Assembly: GCA_032622095.1 (NCBI GenBank)
Contig: CP136064.1
Location: forward strand, 129,443,605 to 129,507,604
Source: Siphonodentalium dalli
Lineage: Eukaryota; Mollusca; Scaphopoda; Gadilida; Siphonodentaliidae
Reading direction: 5' to 3'
DNA: 64,000 bases
The position numbers were made by a program, and so were the translations under genes. This document shows positions 41,936-54,749 of this stretch, piece after piece (the first letter of the stretch is position 1; every line of letters starts with the position of its first letter). Below the pieces are notes generated by a model that was not told where the DNA came from, did no database searches, and saw nothing but the letters and a program-made list of their open reading frames with translations.

Positions 41936-42746
41936 CACTCTTATGACTAATGTGTAGGTTTTCTACACAATGTGTTGCCCTGCTACACAATTATTATTCA
42001 ATTTTGATCTTAAACATATTTGTGTAGTATATGTGTAGTTTCATATTCGTACACAAATTGTGTAACAATTTTTACACATAAATGGGTAAATTTGTACACA
42101 TTTATACACAACTGTGTGCATAAAATTAACACATATCCCTTACACATTTTGTGTAGGTTCTTACACACAAAGTTTGTAGACAAGAAATGTAAGTTCAGTA
42201 GTCCGACCTGTGGGAATAGTATTAAAGATATATGCAGATTTATATGTTAAAACTTTCATGGTGCATAGTGGTATGTAGTAATTTGTTCTGTACTGTGTGA
42301 GTTTTTGTTTTAAATGAACAAACCAGGGTCGTGGCGTGATTGCATTATATTAGTATTATTACAACAATAATAACAAGAGTCTTAAGGGCAGTAATCGCCA
42401 TGAAAGTTTTAACAAATAAATCCTGATATATTATTAATACTAATACTATACCCACAAATCGGAATTCTGAACTTACAATCCTTGTCTATATACGATCTCT
42501 GTAGATTGCATTCTGAAAACAATTCTCAAACAATATGGCCGACATGCAGAAGAAGATATGAATCTGAAAGTACCGCAATGCGCATGCTCTACGTTCTTAC
42601 ACAATTATGTGTAACAAAATATACACAATATTAATATAATGGCCCTTGGTCCATGTAGTTATATGTAAAACTACACATTGATGTGTGTATTAATCGTGTT
42701 TACTCATTACATGTGTAATCATTTCTACACATTAGTTATAAGAGTG
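41936..42746. mobile_element. TA-flanked TIR element rich in TGTGTA motifs
   Basis: The ends CACTCTTATGACTAATGTGT and, inverted, CACTCTTATAACTAATGTGT are flanked by TA (41934-41935 and 42747-42748). More than twenty TGTGTA/TACACA motifs crowd the two end regions, in both orientations, while the middle (42230-42590) is ordinary. No transposase was seen. Confidence 0.78.
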
Positions 42747-43255
42747 TAGCTAATTTATTTCAAACACAAACATCATCATGTTTAAGACTGTATGCTGTAT
42801 GTTTGTTATATTATATGAATTTAATGTCTTTATATTATGTTATGCATTGTGATTAAATTTATTTTATCATGTATTTCACTTTCTAAATTATTATTTCCCC
42901 AAAAACCTCAAATGATACAAAACACCCTAGACTAACAGTCTAGAGTCATCAGTTAGTTAATCCGATTACCTATACCGCTACTAGTAAGCACATAAGCCGC
43001 TTATACACCTTTTAATTGGAGCCGGCCGCATACACTTTATAGTGTGTTTCAGGACGAAAAAGTTGAATAAAATCAACAAATTTGTGAATTTTCCGGGAAA
43101 CACGGCACCAGTCTGAGCGCATGCCGCTTCCCTTTTAGTCCATGCAACATGATTAATATGCCCATTTACCCTATCCACGCAGTCCGCCCCTACCCGGGCT
43201 ACCCCAACCTATGTCCATTTTATTGGATTTGAGGGGGGAAATTAAAGGTACTCAA

Positions 43256-43724
43256 TCTGTAAAGAGGGTCCCCATCTCAACAGATTCCAACAACAACAAT
43301 CCGATCAGAGGGTCCTATATTACTATTTCTTTGGCTTTGGGGGTAAAAAATATTTGATTCGAGTCGAGGAACCCATCAAACAAAGCTCAGAGTTATTAGA
43401 TATTGATTTTTGAAATTTGTTAATTGCTCGAGATGAGTACTGATAACTGCCATCAATTTGGTAACCTGCTCGAGATTTTAAGCCAAAACTCTATTCAAAC
43501 AGACAAGGATGGATAACTCTATAATCAAGTGGTAATAATAACGAAATTTTGACTGTCTTCTGAGCCAGAAAGAATTCCCGATAATGAAAAATAATAGAGT
43601 TCTAAAATCGATATCTAACAAATCTGAGGTTTGATGGGTGACTTCCTCGACTCGAATCAAATATTTTTGACCCCCGAAGCCATTGAAATAGTAATTGAGA
43701 GGAGTTTTATCGGATTGAGTACCT
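43256..43724. mobile_element. TTAA-flanked MITE (469 bp)
   Basis: The ends AGGTACTCAATCTG and, inverted, AGGTACTCAATCCG have TTAA outside (43252-43255 and 43725-43728). Longer inner arms also pair: 'ttcgagtcgaggaacccatc' against 'gggtgacttcctcgactcga'. It is the best copy of the family seen at 24254 and 25452. Confidence 0.85.
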
Positions 43725-43728
43725 TTAA

Positions 43729-46560
43729 TAACAAACCAAGCAAATAAATGTCACACTTTATCATTTTCCCATTTATTTTCGCTCGATCAACGAAACGGGA
43801 ATAACTGAGAATGTGCTATATATAGTATACTTCCGTTGCGAAAACGAAAGTAGCGTGGTTCTCCGATTTTTATATTGGGTAGGCCTATACTGCATAGTTA
43901 ATTTTCTTAACTATGATATATATAACATGCCTATAATAAACACGGCGCCGCTGTGTATTCTAATGTTTATTTATTTATGAAACTCTATTTCTCATTCACC
44001 CTTGAATGAAGTTCTTTAATTACAGTAAGCATGTGTGTTGAGATACTATACTTGTCAATATATGTCATCGCTGTCCGTGTTTTTACTGAAAATTTAGATA
44101 CCTACATAAATTATACCAGGAATAGACACTATGACATGCATGACGTATATATATTGACCGCATGGCTTTTTGTGCACGCAAGGTTTCCCCCAAATTATCT
44201 GCACTTTCTGATCGGGGATATAGTGGTCTTCATAACTTGTTAACATGACAATTTTTATTCTAATATGGTGACTAAAATCTTATCTGTAGGAATGTTGGTA
44301 GAGAATACAATAAACTGGTGTAATTTTGACTGCGTTACGCGACACTTTATTTACAGGTATGAAGTCTTCAGATTTCAATAGCTTGTTAATGCATAATAAA
44401 ACCGAAAAATTAAATAAATTGAAAAGCATACCGCCCCGCCCGCCCGCCCCTAATGTTCGGGGAAACGCGTACATTATTCATTTTGACCTTATACACGCGT
44501 GTCCCATCACAATTCTGAAAATTTTCAATACACTATCACGAACTCGAATTTGCTCTATATATATGATTTGGAAGTTGATATTATAAATTGTGGGGAATTA
44601 GCAATAGAGCTTTAATAACTTATGAGAGGACCGGGGATCTTCAGAAAGTAACAGCAACAACACCTGGTTGGGATCTAATTCTATATTATGATTTTATACA
44701 AGTCATACCCTGATGCGAGAGAGTAAATGTTATGAATATGATGAACATGTTTGAATGAGTAATCAATAGAATATGAATCATATATGTAGGTAATAGAAGT
44801 TATAGAACAGTTATGCATTCTACCTTGTAGGCATTATATATGAAATGTTAATATTCTGATAGTCATGAATTTGTCGAGAAGTCACCAGATTATGTTATGT
44901 ATGTCAACTGAAACTGAGCATCACATAAATGAATATGTCTAACACCAGCTTTGATAACGTATATACTGGACTTGAGTAAATTAATAACACCATCATTAAG
45001 AATAGGAATAAAGAAATGGGTTACTGTTGTACACCGCCATGTGTGGCTATTATTAGTTTCTTAGAACTAATACTTGACCCTGCCTATAAGGCTAGGGATG
45101 TTGAATTGTATTATTATTTGACACGCCATATATGGTTATAATTAGTTACTTGGAACTAATATTTGACACCGCCTACCAGGCTAGAGACATGGTCCTTAGA
45201 GTGATACCTCATGAACCATCTGAATAGAATACTATTAGGAATTAGACCATGAACTTGCTTCCATAATTATCCTTTAGATAGGGATATTTGTCTAACCATA
45301 CTTGTTGACTCATACATAGTCTGGATGGGTAACTAATTCATAAATATTGGAGTAGGATTAATTCAATTGAACTGAAGACGTGATGACATAAAGTTCTCCT
45401 ATTGGTTATAAGATAGGTGTAATTATATTTCAACATATAAGTCTGAAATTAGCACTAATGTAAAATTTGCCATGTAGCAATTAAGTCATGATCATAGAGT
45501 TAAAGTCATAAACATAATAAATAGAGAGCATATATATAACTTAACTTTGGTTTATATTTCCATGAATACATCCTCAGCATATCAACTGCATCCTTCATCT
45601 TCTTCAAGCACAGACTACCTTCTTGGTCCCAATAAAGACCTATTTTATCCTATGTGATAATACTTTTCATTGGCCCATGTATTACAATAGGTGTCATATT
45701 TGTCGATTGTGTCAAAGCCGAGTGATGGTGACATTTGATTAGATTAGGTGCTGATTGCCACCTGCCAGGGGCAAGGTGGTAATTACCTCAGTTACCATAT
45801 AATTAATTGACTTGTGTTAGGTAAGCCTTTCTTTGTTTATGTTTTTATCAGATAACATAAGTGGTCTTTAATCAGCTTTGTACTATAGAAGCAGGCTTAA
45901 TTAAAGAACCTCATAATTGTAAATCAGTAAATGAAGCATTGTACTATGCTTCATTAAGAACTGGCATTAAATGTACTCTAGTTTGAAATGTCTATAAGAA
46001 ATTATTGTTACTTGAAAATTGGGTTTGTTATAACACCATCATTGTTTGTGTAATCTTTATTCAGTTCATCCTCGGATGGCATACCGTTGAATTATAGAGG
46101 AAATCGTAAAAAATGTCGCAAATTTCCAGTTTCTGGCGCTCGCAGTTAATTTTCACTGAGCAATGGATTTGCCACATGCATATGGATCGAGAATATTACA
46201 CTTTTATTTAATATGCTCATTTGACCATATTTAAAAAAAGAATAGCCACTCGAATAAAAACATGGGAATAATTTAATTTACTATTCTCGGTTATGGTGTC
46301 CCACTTTGCAGACACATGTTGTTTTCGGTAGGTTAGGGTAGAGGTGTGAATAATCCTCTTAATGACTACTTAGGCCCTTCCTAGTTGGTTTGATTGGATT
46401 CGGTTTTTTTCTGCCCTTTTGATTATGGGAAATAACGGAGGTTTGGGTTGCATTTATGACTGTTTATTAGTTATGGATAATATAAAATGCATGCAAATAT
46501 TATAACACAAAAACATGAGGTACAAACATTAACGAATTATAAACAGTGACAACAACATGC
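43729..46560. other. Non-coding stretch with one short direct repeat
   Basis: AT-rich sequence without a supported exon. An imperfect direct repeat of about 87 bp lies at 45030-45105 and 45118-45190 ('ggctattattagtt.ctt.gaactaatactt'). ORFs at 44031, 44280 and 44326 lack support. Confidence 0.6.
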
Positions 46561-47440
46561 TCAGTGACCGCACAACTTGGCCACTTCGTCCAGGAACTCT
46601 ATACTTCGTCTATTTCACCTGCCAAGTACACTCTTGAAATGCCGTCTTGAATTTTCCAAGGCACGATACTTTCTTTTCTGTGGGTTCACTTTGCCGCCCG
46701 CACTTATCTGTAATATTTTACATCATATGTCGGTGAAATGTTGATTCCTAATTCTGCTGATTTTTGCTTGAGAAGACCCAAGAATCTGATGTATGTTTGT
46801 TGCGTCTTGTTCGGCAGGAGTCCATAAACCAGGGGAACCATTATACTGTCGAGGAATGCGTGGACTGAATATATTTGAAGAAACATGTTGGGAGATTTCT
46901 CGAATGTACCATCGGCGTAGAAACGATCAGCATCGGCAAGGAACCTAAGGTTGCTGTCTGTTGCGAAGATCAATATCTTGTCACTTCCACCATTGGATGC
47001 AAGAAGGAAGTTTTCGTTCGCGGTTGTCATGGTATATTGCTCAGGCAAGTTGATATCGGCACGGGCTTTCGGAAGAACTGGTGTGGTTTTGGAACGAGAA
47101 CGGTATAGCGATGATTTCATACTGTAAAACGTTGGCACTTTGCTGATCAACATTGGGTCGGTTTCGTCGGTTCTAAGCGAAGTCAGCTCTTCTGGGTATA
47201 GATTGATGAAACTGTTTTACAAGCATTCCGCACTGTCGATTTCAGGTTTGATACAAACATGTCCACAGAAACTTGATCAAAATCCGTTATATGGTTATGA
47301 GGAGTTCCCGCTGACGAAACAATGTCATTCTTTGTATTAATAGTAGCACTACAAGTCTTTACACAACAAACCCAATGAATATTTTCCACACGCCGATATC
47401 TGACTCTTTATTTGTTGCCGTTGTAGATGAGATGCCTGCG
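46561..47440 (-). pseudogene. FLYWCH-MULE transposase, internally deleted (diverged copy)
   Basis: Read on the minus strand, a FLYWCH-type zinc finger comes first (RVRYRRVENIHWVCCVKTC, INTK, PHNHITD). A frameshift follows, then SLRTDETDPMLISKVPTFYS and the start of the MULE catalytic domain: FLADADRFYADGTFEKSP (first catalytic Asp in the ADGTF motif) and VPLVYGLLPNKTQQTYIRFL. It then jumps to the C-terminus (ISAGGKVNPQKRKYRA). The second Asp and the Glu of the DDE triad are deleted, and in-frame stops occur. Mutator-like element; not functional. Confidence 0.8.
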
Positions 47441-47895
47441 CCCCTGCTGTTTGGAATAAACTATGCATTAACTAGATAATTTGCCATTTTGATTTTTGAA
47501 AGATTGGCCATAGTCCAGTCCTTATATACAAAAAATATTCATGGTGAACATTAGTTAGTGTTATTTACATATGCGCGAAAAACAAGTGACAACAGTATAA
47601 ACACGTTTAAGGTGGCCTGGACACAACATTACATATTATCTGTGAACATTAGTTACATATGCGCGAAAAACAAGTGACAACGGTTACCGTGGCCTTAGTA
47701 TAAACAAGTTGGCCTGAACACAACGCTTAACTTGGATCGGCCTAATTGCCAGCGTTGTAACAACACAACCGATCGCACCTTGAGTTAATCCCCTGCCGCA
47801 TGTCTGCAAACTGAGACTAACCCGTCAAAGTATACCACATTAATTACTAATTTAATAAGAACAAAATATCGGTAAGCTCATCCCACTGCCAACCA

Positions 47896-48874
47896 ATGGA
47901 GCTTTCCACAGAGGCCACACCCACAGCGGTAGTCCCACCCACTGGTAAAAATACTTTTATCCACATAAATATTGTCTGTTACCCGAGATCGACAACCGAA
48001 GTGAACACATCAGCACTTGCCCTTATGTTAACTAGCTGAAACAGACTCATGTATATGATTCGTTCAAATTTGATCTTTTAACCATTTGATTTAAAAAAAA
48101 TTATTTAGATTCAATTTTTTTTTTAGATTGAACTTTGATCTGCTGTTGAACAAAAACTAAATATTTTGTTTAATTAAAATTTTTAAATAATGTTTTTTTT
48201 ATTTTATTTTTAGATTTTTAGATTGAATCTTAAATTTTTTTTTTAATTTTGTAATTTAAATTTTGTTTTACTTAATTAAATTTTGTTTTTATTTAATTTT
48301 AAAATTTTATTTTTAGATTTTTAGATTGAAACTTCTTGCTAAAAAATATAAAATTTGAAGAAAAAACAATTTTTTTTTTTTTTATTTGTTTCAAAAATTT
48401 AATTTAAAATATAAGTTCGTTATAACATCTGCCGTTGTACCCCGAGGCACCACACCAAATTTGGTTAAAATCGATCAAGGGCTCTGGAAGAAAAATTGCA
48501 TACAGAACAGACAGATCACTGACCAGATCTAAACCAGAGAACATACATTCGTTTTGCCATTAAATGTGAAAATTATGACAAGTGTCATGCTAAACGAAAA
48601 ACATTGTTATAATCACGGATAAATTTATAACATCATGCCGCAAATATAAATCTCAGTATATTATGATTTGACAACAAAAAAGTTGTTTGAATATAGCCAA
48701 TTTAACACTGAATGTATGCATGGATATCAAAATTAGGGTGAAGAAAGATGGCGTCGAAAAAAATCTCCGCAGCCAGCGGCCGGCTCGGTATCTGATTGGT
48801 CGAATATATTCTAATAAATTGCCTTTGGGCGGGACTACGCTGTGGGCGTGGCCTCTGTGGAAAGCTCCATTAAA
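47896..48874. repeat. Inverted repeat pair within copy A
   Basis: 'atggagctttccacagaggc' and about 24 further bases near 47896 are inverted at about 48829-48874 ('gcctctgtggaaagctccat'). The pair recurs in B (about 50530 and 51511) and the right arm in C (about 55550). It may be the TIR of a 0.98-kb element, but no target duplication is visible. Confidence 0.6.
48420..48540 (+). repeat. Dispersed 'accaaatttggttaaaatcg' repeat
   Basis: A short module, 'cgaggcaccacaccaaattt', 'ggttaaaatcgatcaaggg' and 'gaacagacagatcactg', occurs here, in copies B (51060) and C (55100), and in diverged form at 60095-60185. A looser relative ('aagtttggtctcaatcggtg') lies at 28492. Confidence 0.6.
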
Positions 48875-49251
48875 GCAGAGAATAAAATCTCACAAACAAA
48901 TCCTGGATGATTGACAGGTGTATGTCGACGCAATAGCATGCACGGGATCGATTGTTTCCGGGGGTACCTGCACGAGGTGTCAATAATCACGTACTTCAAT
49001 CATTTGCCGCTTATAGTCTATTCCTCTTTTCTGTTGGTGTTTCTATGGTTTGTCCTCTCTTTTTGTAGGTTTTTAATGATTTGTCAATTTGGGAACGAGG
49101 GTTTTGGAACCTTTGGTGCTGATTCAATGTTGATGTCAGGAAATAATCTATGTCATGTTTTATTTATTTATTGATGCAAAATAATTAATAAAATACATAC
49201 AAGGAGATAACAAACATATAACAAATACATGACAATACTTTAACAAAAAGC

Positions 49252-49809
49252 TCAATGGCGAACTAATTTAGCGATTGAATCTAAGTATTCTACAACGTCG
49301 ATCTCGTTTTCCCTGAATATTCGCTTGAATTGTCTAAGAGACGCGTTGACAGCCCGATATTTTCTTCTCTGTGGTTGAACTTTGCCGCCACCAGTCAGTT
49401 GAAGTATCGTCGATTCTGTATAGGCTTGTTCTTTTTTTATGTGGTCGATCATGTCGAATATATTTGGTTTTGAAGCTGCTATATAACCTTGAAGTTTTCT
49501 GTGCCACCATTCGACGTGGTACGGCCTTCGCCACCTTCAATCAACTGCATAGTCACATAATCGGAAAACTTTGTCAAGAAAATGGATGTGTCGTACCTGG
49601 TCAGAATCGGCTAGATGGTTGTGTTGACTCATTGAAGAACTAACTATCTCGTTCTTTGTGTTGATGGTGGCACCACAGCCATTCTTAAAACACACCCAGT
49701 GTACATTCTCGGATCGACGTCATTTGATGCGGAATTTGAAGTCGTTGAAGACCAGGTGTTTGCCTCGATCGTTGGCGATGAAGAATACATTTACTTGAGA
49801 ACTTGCCAT
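49252..49809 (-). pseudogene. FLYWCH-MULE deletion derivative, copy A
   Basis: On the minus strand it encodes the same N-terminal FLYWCH finger and C-terminal tail (HVEWWHRKLQGYIAASKPNI .. GGGKVQPQRRKYRA) as copy C, with the whole DDE core missing between them. A serine codon of the FLYWCH region is a stop (TGA) here and in copy B. Confidence 0.8.
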
Positions 49810-51890
49810 GACGAAGATAGAACATTGAATATGATCAACATTGTAGAGACATGGGGGGTTTTTATAGCTCAGTACGATCGCTCAATACGAATAACAGTTT
49901 ACTACTATTTCACTGAGTGAACATGAAAATCGCTCATCTGATGACGACTCATGTGAAACTCGTTTAGCGGCATGCTAAAACAACATTGCAAACGGGAGCC
50001 GGGAAAACTGTTATTTAATTAATACAGACTATAGGCTCGACGATCACACCTTTAAAAATCTGCGTTATCGTGGAAACAGTGGGGTTAAATATAAATGTGA
50101 TTCGTCATAATGACCGCAAAGTCGATATTATGTACGGATTTAAATTTCCTTTAATTAAAAATACTAACCTATTCATGGTGAACATTAGTTAGTGTTATTT
50201 ACATATGCGCGAAAAACAAGTGACAACAGTATAAACACGTTTAAGGTGGCCTGGACACAACATTACATATTATCTGTGAACATTAGTTACATATGCGCGA
50301 AAAACAAGTGACAACGGTTACCGTGGCCTTAGTATAAACAAGTTGGCCTGAACACAACGCTTAACTTGGATCGGCCTAATTGCCAGCGTTGTAACAACAC
50401 AACCGATCGCACCTTGAGTTAATCCCCTGCCGCATGTCTGCAAACTGAGACTAACCCGTCAAAGTATACCACATTAATTACTAATTTAATAAGAACAAAA
50501 TATCGGTAAGCTCATCCCACTGCCAACCAATGGAGCTTTCCACAGAGGCCACATCCACAGCGGTAGTCCCACCCACTGGTAAAAATACTTTTATCCACAT
50601 AAATATTGTCTGTTACCCGAGATCGACAACCGAAGTGAACACATCAGCACTTGCCCTTATGTTAACTAGCTGAAACAGACTAATGTATATGATTCGTTCA
50701 AATTTGATCTTTTAACCAGTTTGATTTAAAAAAAATTATTTAGATTCAATTTTTTTTTTAGATTGAACTTTGATCTGCTGTTGAACAAAAACAAAATATT
50801 TTGTTTAATTAAAATTTTTAAATAATGTTTTTTTTATTTTATTTTTAGATTTTTAGATTGAATCTTAAATTTGTTTTTTAATTTTGTAATTTAAATTTTG
50901 TTTTACTTAATTAAATTTTGTTTTTATTTAATTTTAAAATTTTATTTTTAGATGTTTAGATTGAAACTTCTTGCTAAAAAATATAAAATTTGAAGAAAAA
51001 ACAATTAATTTTTTTTTTATTTGTTTCAAAAATTTAATTTAAAATATAAGTTCGTTATAACATCTGCCGTTGTACCCCGAGGCACCACACCAAATTTGGT
51101 TAAAATCGATCAAGGGCTCTGGAAGAAAAATTGCATACAGAACAGACAGACAGATCACTGACCAGATCTAAACCAGAGAACATACATTCGTTTTGCTATT
51201 AAATGTGAAAATTATGACAAGTGTCATGCTAAACGAAAAACATTGTTATAATCACGGATAAATTTATAACATCATGCCGCAAATATAAATCTCAGTATAT
51301 TATGATTTGACAACAAAAAAGTTGTTTGAATATAGCCAATTTAACACTGAATGTATGCATGGATATCAAAATTAGGGTGAAGAAAGATGGCGTCGAAAAA
51401 AATCTCCGCAGCCAGCGGCCGGCTCGGCATCTGATTGGTCGAATATATTCTAATAAATTGCCTTTGGGCGGGACTACGCTGTGGGCGTGGCCTCTGTGGA
51501 AAGCTCCATTAAAGCAGAGAATAAAATCTCACAAACAAATCCTGGATGATTGACAGGTGTATGTCGACGCAATAGCATGCACGGGATCGATTGTTTCCGG
51601 GGGTACCTGCACGAGGTGTCAATAATCACGTACTTCAATCATTTGCCGCTTATAGTCTATTCCTCTTTTCTGTTGGTGTTTCTATGGTTTGTCCTCTCTT
51701 TTTGTAGGTTTTTAATGATTTGTCAATTTGGGAACGAGGGTTTTGGAACCTTTGGTGCTGATTCAATGTTGATGTCAGGAAATAATCTATGTCATGTTTT
51801 ATTTATTTATTGATGCAAAATAATTAATAAAATACATACAAGGAGATAACAAACATATAACAAATACATGACAATACTTTAACAAAAAGC

Positions 51891-52448
51891 TCAATGGCGA
51901 ACTAATTTAGCGATTGAATCTAAGTATTCTACAACGTCGATCTCGTTTTCCCTGAATATTCTCTTGAAATGTCTAAGAGACGCGTTGACCGCCCGATATT
52001 TTCTTCTCTGTGGTTGAACTTTGCCGCCACCAGTCAGTTGAAGTATCGTCGATTCTGTATAGGCTTGTTCTTTTTTTATGTGGTCGATCATGTCGAATAT
52101 ATTTGGTTTTGAAGCTGCTATATAACCTTGAAGTTTTCTGTGCCACCATTCGACGTGGTACGGCCTTCGCCACCTTCAATCAACTGCATAGTCACATAAT
52201 CGGAAAACTTTGTCAAGAAAATGGATGTGTCGTACCTGGTCAGAATCGGCTAGATGGTTGTGTTGACTCATTGAAGAACTAACTATCTCGTTCTTTGTGT
52301 TGATGGTGGCACCACAGCCATTCTTAAAACACACCCAGTGTACATTCTCGGATCGACGTCATTTGATGCGGAATTTGAAGTCGTTGAAGACCAGGTGTTT
52401 GCCTCGATCGTTGGCGATGAAGAATACATTTACTTGAGAACTTGCCAT
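51891..52448 (-). pseudogene. FLYWCH-MULE deletion derivative, copy B
   Basis: Nearly identical to copy A, including the stop in the FLYWCH region. The C-terminal tail differs from A by Gln to His (RHFKRIF). No catalytic core. Confidence 0.8.
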
Positions 52449-53384
52449 GACGAAGATAGAACATTGAATATGATCAACTTTGTAGAGACATGGGGGGTTT
52501 TATAGCTCAGTACGATCGCTCAATACGAATAACAGTTTACTACTATTTCACTGAGTGAACATGAAAATCGCTCATCTGATGACGACTCATGTGAAACTCG
52601 TTTAGCGGCATGCTAAAACAACATTGCAAACGGGAGCCGGGAAAACTGTTATTTAATTAATACAGACTATAGGCTCGACGATCACACCTTGCCGGCGATA
52701 TTTTTGCAGGCTCGTCGGCAAAGTGAGAATAAGCCCGATGCATGACTATGTTTTTATATTTGACAACAAAGTTCCATTAAAATCTGCGTTATCGTGGAAA
52801 CAGTGGGGTTAAATATAAATGTGATTCGTCATAATGACCGCAAAGTCGATATTATGTACGGATTTAAATTTCCTTTAATTAAAAATACTAACCTTCGTAT
52901 ATTTCTACTATAAAATACTTGTTTTAAACTCGAAAAAAAGACGACACAAACCAGAAATATGTACTTGCAGTTCGGCCGCGGTGCTCAACTGCAGTTATCC
53001 CTGCATGGGTTAATTTGGGGAAACACTTAGAAGCCATTCTTTTCCCCATTCATGTCAAAACAATATAGCCAGTTGTTTACACAGTAACCAGTCAGCTAAT
53101 CACACTTCAGAGGGTGAGATGGCATCAGCCCAGAACATGTGATGCGCTTCAGTGCGACGACTGCCTTCAGTGTGGACAATAATCACTTTCAGGTGCCAAC
53201 TTTTTTATGTGTCATTGGTACGAAGTGTCCAGCATCTGCAGCCTCTGCGATTATGTCCAACGGCAATGGTTGGGTTCCACCACCTTTGTAATCGAAGAGT
53301 GGAGCAATTTCAGACATGAGCAATCTGCCTACCGACAACCCTTTCTCTTAGAGAGAGAAAGGGAGAGGAGATTTGCATTCAGAT

Positions 53385-53960
53385 TTGCTCAAATGAGGTC
53401 ATCAGGTCAAATGGTTGTGAATCCAGTTCCATAATTCTATCCCTCCATAGTAATTCTTAAAATAACTTCTCCAGAACCATAAGACTAAATATGTTCATAT
53501 TTGGTGTGGATGTTCCCTGTGTGACTCACTTTCAGATTTGTTCAAATGAAGTCACCCGGTAAAATAGTTGTGAAGCCAAGGACATTATAACTCTTTTCCT
53601 CCATAGTAATTCTTAAAACGAATTATTCTCCAGAGCCACAAGACTGAATGGGATCATATTTGATGCGGATGTTCCCCAGGTGACTCACATTCATATTTGT
53701 TTAAATGAAGTCGCCAGGTCAAACACCATACATGTAGTTGTGAATCCAGTTCAATAACTCTTTCCATTCATAGTAATTCTTAAAATAACTTCTTCTCCAG
53801 AACCATAAGACTAAATTGGTTCATATTTGGTGTGGATGTTCCCTATGTGACTCACACATTCAAATTTGTTCAAATGAGGTCACAGGTCAAATAGTTGTGA
53901 AGCCAGGGTCATAACTCTTTTCCTCCTTGGTAATTCGTAAAACGACAAATCAGGCCGATA
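53385..53960. repeat. About 160-bp tandem repeat, four units (copy B)
   Basis: Units share 'tcaaatggttgtgaatccag', 'catagtaattcttaaaataa', 'ccagaaccataagactaaat' and 'ttggtgtggatgttccc', with starts near 53405, 53567, 53735 and 53889. The same array recurs in copy C (about 57425-58000). Such ataactc-bearing arrays are familiar in bivalve genomes. Confidence 0.8.
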
Positions 53961-54358
53961 TAGCATACATTTTGTATGGAGATTCCATATGCGACTGGTA
54001 TTCAAAGTTGTTCAAATGGGGTTACCAGGTCAAATATGGGTGGATTCAGGGACATACTGGTAACCCTTTAAACCCGGCCTCCCGAAATATTGGGCTGCAC
54101 ACAACTGGCTCATTACCAATATTTGTAACTGGTATAAACATCGAGATACTGACCAAAAATGACTTAAATAGCTGTCCCGCACTTATGCGATATTTAGGGT
54201 GTCTGTACCAAGTGTATGGAAGATTCAACATCTATAGTTCACGTAGTTTGCGCATGCACATAGTATATATAAATGATAAAAATCTACTCCACATCAAACG
54301 TACACGCAAATTTAGCAACTATTGTATTGCACTCTGATAGTAATTGTGTATCTCATGT

Positions 54359-54749
54359 CAGGGACATATCCAGGTCGTTTTTCATACCGTTTACCATTTG
54401 TTTTTTTTTTTTAAATTCAGGTCCCAATTCATATCATAACAAGATAAGATATATCTGTTTATATGTTTATATATATTGACATAAGACATTTAAGTATACA
54501 AAAAGATTTAAGTTTAACAGTTGGAATCATACTGTATTAAAAGTATGTTTGGCTTTATCTAGTTTTCATCTGTGAAAACTTCAAATAGTTTGAGTTCAGT
54601 TTTTTTATCATTCGGCCTTCAGACTTCAGTATCTCAATCAAATTCAAGTGAAATTACATAAACCTGGTTATCATGTGGGATCTCATAATACCAAATGAAT
54701 AATTAACATAAAGATAATTAGATTAGTATTATTCTAGTAATTACTAACT
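54359..54749 (+). mobile_element. Truncated hAT-family element (family of 26001-26885)
   Basis: It begins CAGGGACATATCCAGG and matches the copy in C at 58399 until the duplication breakpoint at 54749. Confidence 0.7.

Larger units (their letters stand above)
47537..50170. repeat. Tandem segmental repeat, copy A
   Basis: This 2.63-kb block is repeated almost base for base from 50171 (offset 2634-2639 bp). It carries an internal inverted repeat pair, an AT-rich tract, a FLYWCH-MULE derivative and a 3' flank. Relative to B it lacks about 90 bp after 'cgatcacacctt' near 50050. Confidence 0.92.
50171..54749. repeat. Tandem segmental repeat, copy B (longest shared block)
   Basis: The first 2.6 kb match copy A; the 3.95 kb from 50815 on match copy C at an offset of 4024-4039 bp. 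B therefore links two unequal duplications. Its right end is truncated inside a hAT-family element at 54749, and 89 unrelated bp separate it from C. Confidence 0.92.

Noticed and set aside
48687-49174. ORFs repeated three times with the tandem blocks
   Set aside because: Repetition reflects duplication, not conservation; they overlap the inverted repeat arm and show no domain.
54046-54337. 136- and 61-residue ORFs near the 160-bp arrays
   Set aside because: They occur in repeat-derived sequence duplicated in B and C, differ by frameshift between copies, and show no motif.
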